Shown: positions 8,401 through 14,217 of the stretch, piece by piece
Numbering within the stretch: position 1 is the first letter of the stretch
Layout of the letters: the number at the start of each line of letters is the position of its first letter
Assembly: GCA_018062515.1 (NCBI GenBank)
Contig: JAGOSC010000051.1
Location: 1 to 17,060 of the forward strand
Direction: 5' to 3'
Source: Candidatus Omnitrophota bacterium
GTDB lineage: Bacteria; Omnitrophota; Gorgyraeia; Zapsychrales; Zapsychraceae
DNA: 17,060 nt
Notes under the pieces: generated by a model
Told to the model about the DNA's origin: nothing
Databases searched by the model: none
What the model saw: only the letters and a program-made list of their open reading frames with translations
Program-made: the position numbers and the translations under genes

Positions 8401-8638
8401 CAAGATGCGGTAAACCCGACATAACCGTTTCGATAGGAAACGTTATCCGTTGTTCGACTTCTAACGGTGAAAACCCTAAAGCCTCGGTATTAATCTGTAC
8501 CTGAACATTGGTAATGTCCGGAACAGCGTCGATGGGCAGACGACTAAAATTAAAAACACCCAAAATGGCGATTCCGATGGTTCCGATGAGGATAAACACC
8601 CTATGGAAAATCGAAAATCTTATCAATTTTTCAAGCAT
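5477..8638 (-). CDS. czcA: CzcA-type heavy-metal efflux RND transporter
   Basis: A 1053-residue inner-membrane RND pump, normal length for the heavy-metal-efflux branch. Helix 4 carries LDFGIIIDGAVVIVEN with D402, D408 and E415, the proton-relay residues described for CzcA at the same numbers. This motif marks the Czc/Cnr/Ncc branch (Zn, Co, Cd, Ni); the Cu/Ag pump CusA has a different helix 4. Two large periplasmic loops and twelve helices are evident, with the second half starting near WSLTHSKSVLVFALGLL. With CzcB and CzcC it spans the envelope and drives cation export by proton influx. GGGAAGGG lies six bases before the ATG. The gene follows czcB by 68 bp with no other gene between. Exact metal range is inference; the neighbouring rcnA favours Ni/Co. 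Confidence 0.93.
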   Translation of the reverse strand: MLEKLIRFSIFHRVFILIGTIGIAILGVFNFSRLPIDAVPDITNVQVQINTEALGFSPLEVEQRITFPIETVMSGLPHLEQTRSLSRYGLSQVTVIFKDGTDIYFARQLINERIQEAKGNLPEGIDPAMGPIATGLGEIFMWTVDSKDGAQRPDGKAYTPADLRTIQDWVIKPQLRTVPGVTEVNTIGGYERQFHVTPHPERLAAYGLTFQDILASLEKNNTNVGAGYIEHAGEQYLVRSPGQVSTIEEIQNIIVGYHEGVPVFIKSVAEVIEGKELRTGAATEDGKEVVVGTVFMLMGENSRTVSEHVAAKMEVINKTLPEGIVAKTVYNRTTLVDATIETVKENLLIGALLVIVVLFLFLGNIRAAIITAMVIPLSMLFTITGMVKNHVSANLMSLGALDFGIIIDGAVVIVENCIRRFAIKQHELGRPLTLEERLELVFVSSKEVQQAIVFGQLIIMIVYLPILTLTGVEGKMFIPMAFTVVTALIGAMIFSVTFIPAAIALFLTGKVSEEENIMMRWAKKIYSPVLHWSLTHSKSVLVFALGLLILTGFLTTRMGREFIPSLDEGDVAMHAMRIPGTSVSQAVDMQMRVEKKIKEHPEVDTVFSKIGTAEIASDPMPPNVADTFVMLKPRNEWPDKGKSKADVVKALEEDLEKIPGNAYEFTQPIQMRFNELIAGVRSDVAVKVFGDDMDVLLQTGQRISEVINKIEGASDVKVEQITGLPVLTIQIDRKEAVRYGLNMSDIQEVIEVALGGKSAGQVFEGDRRFDLVVRLPEELRSDIESLKRIPIPLPEHESGMGEEMPARYLPLGSVANFDVAPGPNQVSRENGKRRIVVTANVRGRDIGSFVEEAEKAIQEQVQIPANYWIDWGGQFEQLISASKRLMIVVPVALGLIFILLFMNFGTVKDALLVFTGVPLALTGGITALFLRGISLSISAGVGFIALSGVAVLNGLVMISFIKRLREEGKPLDEAVVQGALTRLRPVLMTALVAALGFVPMALATGRGAEVQRPLATVVIGGILSSTILTLVVLPVLYRIFHKKDEIIAEGQDI

Positions 8639-8706
8639 ATTAAACCCTTCCCTGATTACGATTTATCTGTAAAATGCGATGATTAGCATTGGCCTTTTCT
8701 TTAAAT

Positions 8707-9804
8707 TTAATGAGCGTGATCATGACCCATTTCGCTTTCCAATTTTTTAGATTTAAGAATGAATGAACCCTTAACAACAATTTCATCTCCCTCTTCAAGC
8801 CCGTGACTAATGGCGACAGATTCTTTTGTCCGCGACTTGATTTCAACTTCCTGCGGTTCAAAATGTCCATCTTCCGTTTTCTTAAACACCACCGTTTTAT
8901 TTTCGACCGTCTGAATAGCTTCGGCTGGAACAGCAATCGCTGACGTTTCATCATCGACAAGAATTTCTCCGCGCACCGACATCCCCAATTTAATTAAATA
9001 ATTTTTATTTTCGACCTCAGCTCTGATTTTAACCGTGTAAGTGGACTCATCAACGCGGGGAGAAATAAATACAATCTTTCCTTCGAACGATTTATCTGAA
9101 TAAGACAAAGGAGAAACAATAATCTTTTGGCCTAATTTCACCGAGGCCACATCTTTTTCGTAAACGTCGAAATTAGCCCAAAGTTTAGATAAGTCCGCGA
9201 TGGCATAAAAAGCGGTTGTTTCATCTATATGTTCACCGATCTTCACAAATTCGGAAATTATTGTTCCGGAAATGGGAGCCTTGATTTCGAAGCTCTCATT
9301 ATTATTAATAAGCGTAACGACACATAATACTTCGTCCTTCTCGACATTAGATCCCAGGGCAGCATGACATTGTTCGATACTCGCCGGTTCCGGGGAGAAT
9401 ACATATTTCACAACTTCCACATCTTGGGCAATACGACCGCTGACGGCAATCTTAGCTGAAAATGACGATTGAGTAACTTTAGCTGTTTCAATCCCGGCTA
9501 AGTCTTGAGATTCTTTGGAAATTTTAATAGGGCCGTCTTCATGCTCGTCGTGGCCATGTTCATCATGCGCATGTTCGTCGTGCCCTTTATGATCATCCTT
9601 TTCGGTTTTAACTTCTTCTTTTCCGTGATCATGTCCTTCATGGCCGTGCTCTTCATCCTCTTTATGCTCATGTTCATTATTATTATTTTTTTGACTGCTC
9701 TTTTCTTTTCCATGATCATGATCATCGCTTCCAAAAACCTGGGGAGCTGTCACGGTAAACACAAAAACGATAAAAATGTAAAGAATCACCTTAAAATTTC
9801 TCAT
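8707..9804 (-). CDS. czcB: CzcB-type periplasmic adaptor with His-rich N-terminus
   Basis: A 365-residue membrane fusion protein linking CzcA to CzcC. After the signal peptide (MRNFKVILYIFIVFVF, cleavage near VFG at 23-25) comes a region of about 65 residues (27-91) with 15 His, mostly in DH/EH/GH pairs, then the barrel-sandwich and beta-barrel domains typical of HlyD/CzcB (EIKAPISGTIISEFVKIGE; later SPRVDESTYTVKIRAEVEN), and a His-bearing end, GHDHAH. The ATG at 9804 is preferred because AGGAGGAG lies seven bases upstream; an in-frame ATG 17 codons earlier has no such site. It overlaps the end of czcC by 14 bp. The His-rich segment likely binds divalent metal in the periplasm. Confidence 0.92.
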   Translation of the reverse strand: MRNFKVILYIFIVFVFTVTAPQVFGSDDHDHGKEKSSQKNNNNEHEHKEDEEHGHEGHDHGKEEVKTEKDDHKGHDEHAHDEHGHDEHEDGPIKISKESQDLAGIETAKVTQSSFSAKIAVSGRIAQDVEVVKYVFSPEPASIEQCHAALGSNVEKDEVLCVVTLINNNESFEIKAPISGTIISEFVKIGEHIDETTAFYAIADLSKLWANFDVYEKDVASVKLGQKIIVSPLSYSDKSFEGKIVFISPRVDESTYTVKIRAEVENKNYLIKLGMSVRGEILVDDETSAIAVPAEAIQTVENKTVVFKKTEDGHFEPQEVEIKSRTKESVAISHGLEEGDEIVVKGSFILKSKKLESEMGHDHAH

Positions 9805-11068
9805 TGAAAAACTCCTCCTGTCGTAACGAAGAATTAATGGATGCTTCAAGGGCACTAATACTTCGACTCAAATGAAATAAACCTTCATAATAATTAGCTT
9901 TAGATTGTCTTGCCGTTCTGATTTGATCCAAATAATTCAAGAAATCAATTTCGCCTTCGCTGTATCTTAGATTTGCTAGACGCTGTAGCTCATTAGACTC
10001 CTCTAGTGATTTTTTAGATAATTCAAACTGTTTTTGAGCGAGTTCAGCTTCTAAATAGGCCTGATAAACCTCAAAGAGAGCTTCACTGGTGATAGCCTTA
10101 TTCCTCGTCGCCTGAGCTTCCATTTCTGCTCTGGCTTTCTTAACCTCGCCTCGATTAAGGTTCCACAAAGGAATACTAACGCCAATTAAGACCGCATAAT
10201 CCTCTTCCCCTTCGACTTCCTCGGCGCGTTTTAACCCGAGAAAATAAGAAGGCAATCGATTACTCTGTTCTTTAAATAAATTATTTTTCTTAGAATCCAG
10301 TTCAAGATTAGCCACTTTAATATCCGGCCGGTTGGCAAGCGCGATGGATTTGAGCTTCTCAACAGAAGTCTGCAGATTTTCTTCCAGCAATTTTTCCTCA
10401 ACATCAAACTCTGTTTCGAGGGAACGTCCTAACGCCAAATTCAATCTAGCTTTCTCCGTCTTAAGATTTTTTGCAGCCTCCAGATAATCTTGTTGAGATT
10501 GAAGCAATTCGATCTTGGCGCGTTGAAAATCATTTTTCAAAACTTGTCCAGCCTGATACCGTTCTTGCACCCGCCCAAAAAACTGCCGCATGGCGTTGAG
10601 ATTTTCTTCTGTTAATTCCAGTTTCTTAATATCTAAAACAATTTTGGAATAGGATTCTCGGACCTGCAGATAGACTGAAGCCCACGTCGACCTAAGCGTT
10701 TCATTCTGGATATGAACTTGATTAGACGCGATTTTCCGTCGGAAAAAACGCGCGCCTATTGGGTCAAACGGTTGTCTGACTTCAACTGAACTAAGACGAG
10801 TATTCCCCTCTTCGTCTTCATTTCCTTTGAAGCCTCCAATTTCGGCTTCCAATTCGGGATTCGCCCAAGCACGGGCGGTGATCAGTTCCCCCTGGCTGCC
10901 GTCAATTGCTTTTTCGGCTTGGATCATGTGCGGATTATGCTGATGCGCTAAAGACAAAGCTTCCTCTAAAGTCAACGGCTCATTGACCTCATCCGCCATT
11001 AGCGGGACAATTAAAAACAGATTCAAAAAAATAAATATATAAAATAAAATATGACTTTTACTGCTCAT
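9791..11068 (-). CDS. czcC: CzcC-type outer-membrane efflux protein (TolC family)
   Basis: A 425-residue outer-membrane factor. A long hydrophobic signal peptide (HILFYIFIFLNLFLIVPLMA, cleavage before DEV) is followed by two OEP repeats: the first about 30-215, starting with LTLEEALSLAHQHNP, and the second about 235-415, with long amphipathic helices rich in Glu, Gln, Lys and Ala that form the TolC-like tunnel. It provides the outer-membrane exit duct for CzcA/CzcB. GGAG lies nine bases before the ATG. It comes 48 bp after the small Cys/His-rich gene and overlaps czcB by 14 bp. Call is by domain structure plus operon position; the OMF family alone does not reveal substrate. Confidence 0.9.
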   Translation of the reverse strand: MSSKSHILFYIFIFLNLFLIVPLMADEVNEPLTLEEALSLAHQHNPHMIQAEKAIDGSQGELITARAWANPELEAEIGGFKGNEDEEGNTRLSSVEVRQPFDPIGARFFRRKIASNQVHIQNETLRSTWASVYLQVRESYSKIVLDIKKLELTEENLNAMRQFFGRVQERYQAGQVLKNDFQRAKIELLQSQQDYLEAAKNLKTEKARLNLALGRSLETEFDVEEKLLEENLQTSVEKLKSIALANRPDIKVANLELDSKKNNLFKEQSNRLPSYFLGLKRAEEVEGEEDYAVLIGVSIPLWNLNRGEVKKARAEMEAQATRNKAITSEALFEVYQAYLEAELAQKQFELSKKSLEESNELQRLANLRYSEGEIDFLNYLDQIRTARQSKANYYEGLFHLSRSISALEASINSSLRQEEFFNEKF

Positions 11069-11116
11069 AAAATTAGACTCCGGAATTACAGTTTTAACGT
11101 AAGGGAATTAAAGATT

Positions 11117-11383
11117 TTATGAGAGTACGATGGGCGGTCTGAGTGAGGCAGGTAAAACAGGATTGATATAAACGGAGTGTTTTGATAAAAATAACTTGGA
11201 AGAATTTTGAAGGACAACGGGTATAAATTGTTTAGGAACTAGAACGGAATGATGACATAAAGATTGGCAAATGACGATGCAATGACTGTGTTGAACATCT
11301 TCATGATGGTCATGACAAAAAGCCTCTAAGGGTAGAAGCGAAGTAATAAACAAAGCTAAAACGGCAATCTTTAAAAATCGCAT
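11117..11383 (-). CDS. Small secreted Cys/His-rich protein at the head of the czc operon (CzcI-like position)
   Basis: An 88-residue protein with a signal peptide (MRFLKIAVLALFITSLLPLEA). Directly after it lies a compact cluster of likely metal ligands: C23, H24, H26, H27, H32, H34, C35, C39, C43, H44 and H45. The C-terminus ends in LRPPIVLS; CzcI-type leader-gene products of Czc operons, as I recall, also combine a Cys/His region with a C-terminal R-P-P motif. I cannot establish homology. There is no Shine-Dalgarno sequence, and a near-consensus promoter ends seven bases ahead of the ATG, so the mRNA is probably leaderless. It is the first gene of the operon, making a periplasmic metal-sensing or metal-buffering role plausible. 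Confidence 0.75.
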   Translation of the reverse strand: MRFLKIAVLALFITSLLPLEAFCHDHHEDVQHSHCIVICQSLCHHSVLVPKQFIPVVLQNSSKLFLSKHSVYINPVLPASLRPPIVLS

Positions 11384-11389
11384 GAGGAA

Positions 11390-11418
11390 AGTTTATTCTT
11401 TTTTAAATGAATAGTCAA
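11390..11418 (-). promoter_or_regulatory. Promoter of the czc efflux operon
   Basis: On the minus strand TTGACT (11413-11418), a spacer of exactly 17 bp and TAAACT (11390-11395) form a near-consensus sigma-70 promoter. The A of the first ATG is seven bases after the -10, i.e. at the expected transcription start. The promoter abuts the T tract of the upstream terminator, so terminator, promoter and start codon fit within about 75 bp. No inverted-repeat operator is apparent in the spacer. Confidence 0.65.
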
Positions 11419-11432
11419 GCAGTAATAAAAAA

Positions 11433-11459
11433 CCCTCTATAACGTTTTGTTACAGAGGG
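11433..11459 (-). terminator. Intrinsic terminator of the nitrate-linked cluster
   Basis: An 11-bp stem (CCCTCTATAAC at 11433-11443 with GTTACAGAGGG at 11449-11459), a 5-base loop, and on the minus strand a run of six T directly after the stem. The single non-Watson-Crick position is a G-U wobble in the minus-strand RNA and would be an A-C mismatch on the plus strand. It lies 91 bp beyond the MOSC-MobA stop. The intervening 91 bp contain no gene that I can support. Confidence 0.88.
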
Positions 11460-11550
11460 CTTTAAAATGGCCCTTCTTTGTAAGAATAACACTGAGCTTA
11501 ATTTTCTCCATCTTGAATGGCGGTCTTTATAAAGAGACCTTTGATATGTG

Positions 11551-12594
11551 TTAGTTAACAATGATTTCGGTTAAATCTTCTGGGGAATTCATATTGCTTA
11601 ATGAGAAAAGATATTCTTCTGGAATATCGATTGAGGACGCAGAAACTTCTTTTAATAAATCTTTCATGGCGAGTTGTCTTCGAATAATATGATCCTGCAC
11701 ATAAGGAAGAAGCGGTGAAGGATACCTTCCAAGAAGAGGCTCTTGGTATCCTTTATTACTGATGACGACGGGTAAATTGGTTTCAGACTTAACCAAAAGA
11801 GAAAATATTTCCGGTATGGCCTTAGGAAGATCACATGGAGAAATCAGATATTCAGAATCTAATCCAGAACTTAATAACGCCTCCAAAGCTCCCATTGGCC
11901 CCAAGCCTTGATGATTATCTTGAATACGCTTTAAATGTCGCAATGAGTCAGGCGCCCCTTCTGCATGACCTACCAAAACAACTTCTTTGCAAAATTGTTT
12001 AAGGACACGGTAAACATGTTCGATTGCGGTCAGTCCCGACGGAAGAATGATGGATGCTTTCGGTTTACCCATACGGCTGCTTTTCCCGCCGCAAAAGATA
12101 GCGCCTGTATGTTGGTAAACCATTGGATCAACTGGCTTGTTTGAGAAAGGCTCAGTGACTCCAATGATTTCACCTGTCGTTAAAAGACCTTCTTTAAGAA
12201 CCCGTGCATACATCCCATGACAACCTGTCGCGTCTTCTTTAAGGCTTGGATGAATTTGATCCATGACATAACAGGTAGGTCGAGTACGAGTAATTTCAAG
12301 AACAACGCCTCCGGAAAACTCAAGAATTGTCCCAATTGGGAGTGCGTTGACATTTAATCCTTCGACGGTCAGATTCTCTCCAGCCGTACCCGGATTTAAC
12401 GGATAACCTTTCTTAGAGAGTTCGTTCAGACGTTCAATATCTTGAATGCATACCGCCTGTGCTAGACGGTAATGTTTTTCATGATTATGTTCATCGCCTA
12501 CCAAACCCTTTTCAATAATATTGACAGAATCTATAGGGATCTTTGGGATCCCGCCTTTCGAAATATTAATGGATACAACATGCGGTTTTTTCAT
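11551..12594 (-). CDS. mobA: MOSC-MobA fusion: molybdenum cofactor sulfur-carrier domain joined to Moco guanylyltransferase
   Basis: A 347-residue two-domain protein. Residues about 1-150 are a MOSC domain: GLVGDEHNHEKHY (30-42), GTAGENLTVEGL (69-80) and the conserved Cys in TRPTCYVMDQIHP (C108). Residues about 162-347 are MobA-like: the GTP-binding GAIFCGGKSSRMGKPKA (164-180), GLGPMGAL (230-237), the metal-binding Asp in SPCDLP (D255), and a C-terminal NMNSPEDL resembling the usual N-T-P-E-D-L end. MobA links GMP to molybdopterin to make the dinucleotide cofactor used by nitrate-reductase-type enzymes; MOSC domains are associated with sulfur transfer to Moco. The usual Ala of the MobA L-A-G-G loop is Cys (C168). 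It is the last gene of the nitrate-linked cluster, 14 bp after narK; the ATG lacks a clear ribosome binding site, so translation may depend on coupling. Confidence 0.88.
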   Translation of the reverse strand: MKKPHVVSINISKGGIPKIPIDSVNIIEKGLVGDEHNHEKHYRLAQAVCIQDIERLNELSKKGYPLNPGTAGENLTVEGLNVNALPIGTILEFSGGVVLEITRTRPTCYVMDQIHPSLKEDATGCHGMYARVLKEGLLTTGEIIGVTEPFSNKPVDPMVYQHTGAIFCGGKSSRMGKPKASIILPSGLTAIEHVYRVLKQFCKEVVLVGHAEGAPDSLRHLKRIQDNHQGLGPMGALEALLSSGLDSEYLISPCDLPKAIPEIFSLLVKSETNLPVVISNKGYQEPLLGRYPSPLLPYVQDHIIRRQLAMKDLLKEVSASSIDIPEEYLFSLSNMNSPEDLTEIIVN

Positions 12595-12608
12595 ATCAAA
12601 GGTTTAGA

Positions 12609-14204
12609 TTAACACTGAATCCCTGAGTTTTTCCGATCGTAATAATACCAGTTCAAAAAAAGACAAATCACGTAATAAACAGCAAATCCGTACAAAGCGT
12701 ATTCCGCGTGGCCGGCCTTTATCTGCTGGCCGAAGACAATTGGAATAATAAAAGCTCCATAAGCCGCGATTGCTGACGTCCAGCCTAAAACGGGCCCGGC
12801 TTGTTCTTTCGGAAAAATATATGGAATACTACGAAACGTTGAACCGTTTCCAACACCGGTTGCCACAAACAAAATCATAAACAACGTAAAAAAAGGCCAC
12901 CAATAGGTATCCGGCGTTGCCGATGCTTTAGCCTGAACAATAAAATAAGCCACACCCAACGCAGCAATTACTTGAACAATTGTGCTCCATGTGGTCACCT
13001 TAGATCCGCTATTAATTTTGTCTGCATACCAACCGCCGATAGGACGAATGAGCGCTCCGACTAAAGGCCCTAAAAATGCCCACGTCATCGGATTAGGCGC
13101 GTTAGGATTGACCGCTCCGCCGGGCAAATATCCAAACACATCTTGAATCAATTTTGGAAACGATGCTGAATATCCAATAAAAGACCCGAAGGTCATGACA
13201 TAAAGAATCGTCATAATCCAATTATGTTTATTCTTAAAGATCGCGAATTGTCGGTTTAAATTTCCCTGGATTTGTCTGGGTGATAATACTTTCATTAAAA
13301 ATAACGTTAACATAATTGTCACCGGCAAAACAATCCACATATTCCATTTCAATGCTGTTAAAAGATACGCGCCAACCCCCGCCCCAATTAATCCAAATGT
13401 AACGAGAAGCGTGATTTTAAAGAATTCAGCCGCGTAATTTCCCAAATCCGGAGTAGCCGTTTTTAAATTATTCATTCCAAAAAATGCGGCTATGGCTGAC
13501 AGTATTAAGAACGGCGACCATAAACAGCCGGCATTCTGAATAAAAACTAAAGTGCCGACGGCTTTTGTTCCATCAGCTTCAACGAGTGGTAAACCAGGCC
13601 CCGCGGGACTCCCAAAGAAACCAGCGGTAATAACAATTGGAATTAAAAACTGCATCACGCTGACACCGAGATTCCCCAGTCCTGCGTTTAACCCAAGCGC
13701 GGTTCCCTGCATTCGTTTTGGAAAAAAGAAAGAAATATTCGACATGGAAGAAGCGAAATTTCCACCGCCAAATCCTGAAAAGACAGCCAGCACAGCAAAC
13801 ACATAATAAGGAGTATGGATACTCTGAAGAGCAAATCCCGCGCCGATTGAGGGGATTAATAAAAGCAGCGTCGATAGAAAAACAACATTTCTTCCGCCGC
13901 CTATAGCAATTAAAAATGAATTTGGAATGCGTAACGTGGCGCCTGAAAGTCCTGCTATCGCCGGCAAAGTCCATAAAAGCTCATTAAATACTTTCAAGTC
14001 CTCCGGACTTTGATGGGGCAAACCCAAAGTAAAACCGAGCTTTTTCATCTGGACAATGATCATCCCCCACATAATCCAGATCGAAAAGGACTGAAGCAGC
14101 GCCGGAATCGAAATCCACAAATTTCGAGTAGCAATTTTTTTACCTTCCGCTTCCCAAAATTTTGGATCTTCTACATTCCAATTTTCAATATTAATTTTTA
14201 GCAT
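12609..14204 (-). CDS. narK: NarK/NarU-type nitrate/nitrite transporter (long form)
   Basis: A 531-residue major facilitator protein. It closely follows the E. coli NarK/NarU pattern: R92 in helix 2 (ATLRIPNSF), nitrate signature one GTALGLNAGLGNLGVSVMQ (167-185), R387 in ALIRPIGGW, and GNGSTFRSIPYIFP in the second half. The two Arg correspond to the substrate-binding pair known in NarK. It is longer than E. coli NarK (463) because of a stretch at about 258-307 that looks like two extra membrane helices between the halves, and a loop at about 197-220. It probably exchanges nitrate for nitrite across the inner membrane. AAGGA lies six bases before the ATG, 13 bp after the other narK gene. The two paralogs are quite different in sequence, so they are not a recent duplication. 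Confidence 0.93.
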   Translation of the reverse strand: MLKINIENWNVEDPKFWEAEGKKIATRNLWISIPALLQSFSIWIMWGMIIVQMKKLGFTLGLPHQSPEDLKVFNELLWTLPAIAGLSGATLRIPNSFLIAIGGGRNVVFLSTLLLLIPSIGAGFALQSIHTPYYVFAVLAVFSGFGGGNFASSMSNISFFFPKRMQGTALGLNAGLGNLGVSVMQFLIPIVITAGFFGSPAGPGLPLVEADGTKAVGTLVFIQNAGCLWSPFLILSAIAAFFGMNNLKTATPDLGNYAAEFFKITLLVTFGLIGAGVGAYLLTALKWNMWIVLPVTIMLTLFLMKVLSPRQIQGNLNRQFAIFKNKHNWIMTILYVMTFGSFIGYSASFPKLIQDVFGYLPGGAVNPNAPNPMTWAFLGPLVGALIRPIGGWYADKINSGSKVTTWSTIVQVIAALGVAYFIVQAKASATPDTYWWPFFTLFMILFVATGVGNGSTFRSIPYIFPKEQAGPVLGWTSAIAAYGAFIIPIVFGQQIKAGHAEYALYGFAVYYVICLFLNWYYYDRKNSGIQC

Positions 14205-14217
14205 AGTTTTCCTTTAT

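Noticed and set aside
5477..8638. Assignment of the RND pump as CusA (Cu/Ag efflux)
   Set aside because: Helix 4 has DFG-x3-DG-x6-E typical of the Czc/Cnr/Ncc branch rather than the CusA pattern, and the partners include RcnA rather than CusF.
8640..8960. Minus-strand ORF of 106 codons overlapping the end of czcB
   Set aside because: It is an alternative frame of the conserved CzcB C-terminus, giving an unlikely Lys/Arg/Leu-rich product. The real gap between czcB and czcA (68 bp) holds only the czcA ribosome binding site.
9498..9734. Repeated CATG/CATGATC-type words, considered as a DNA tandem repeat or CRISPR-like array
   Set aside because: The words are uneven and in frame with His/Asp/Glu codons of the CzcB metal-binding segment; they are codon-level repetition, not a DNA repeat array. 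The ORFs in other frames here are shadows.
9804..9855. Upstream in-frame ATG for czcB adding 17 residues
   Set aside because: The added residues would precede a normal signal peptide, there is no ribosome binding site, and AGGAGGAG correctly positions the ATG at 9804.
11522..11540. Short inverted repeat GGTCTTTATAAAGAGACC after the MOSC-MobA gene
   Set aside because: The stem is weak and imperfect with no T tract on either strand; the strong terminator about 60 bp further on explains termination.
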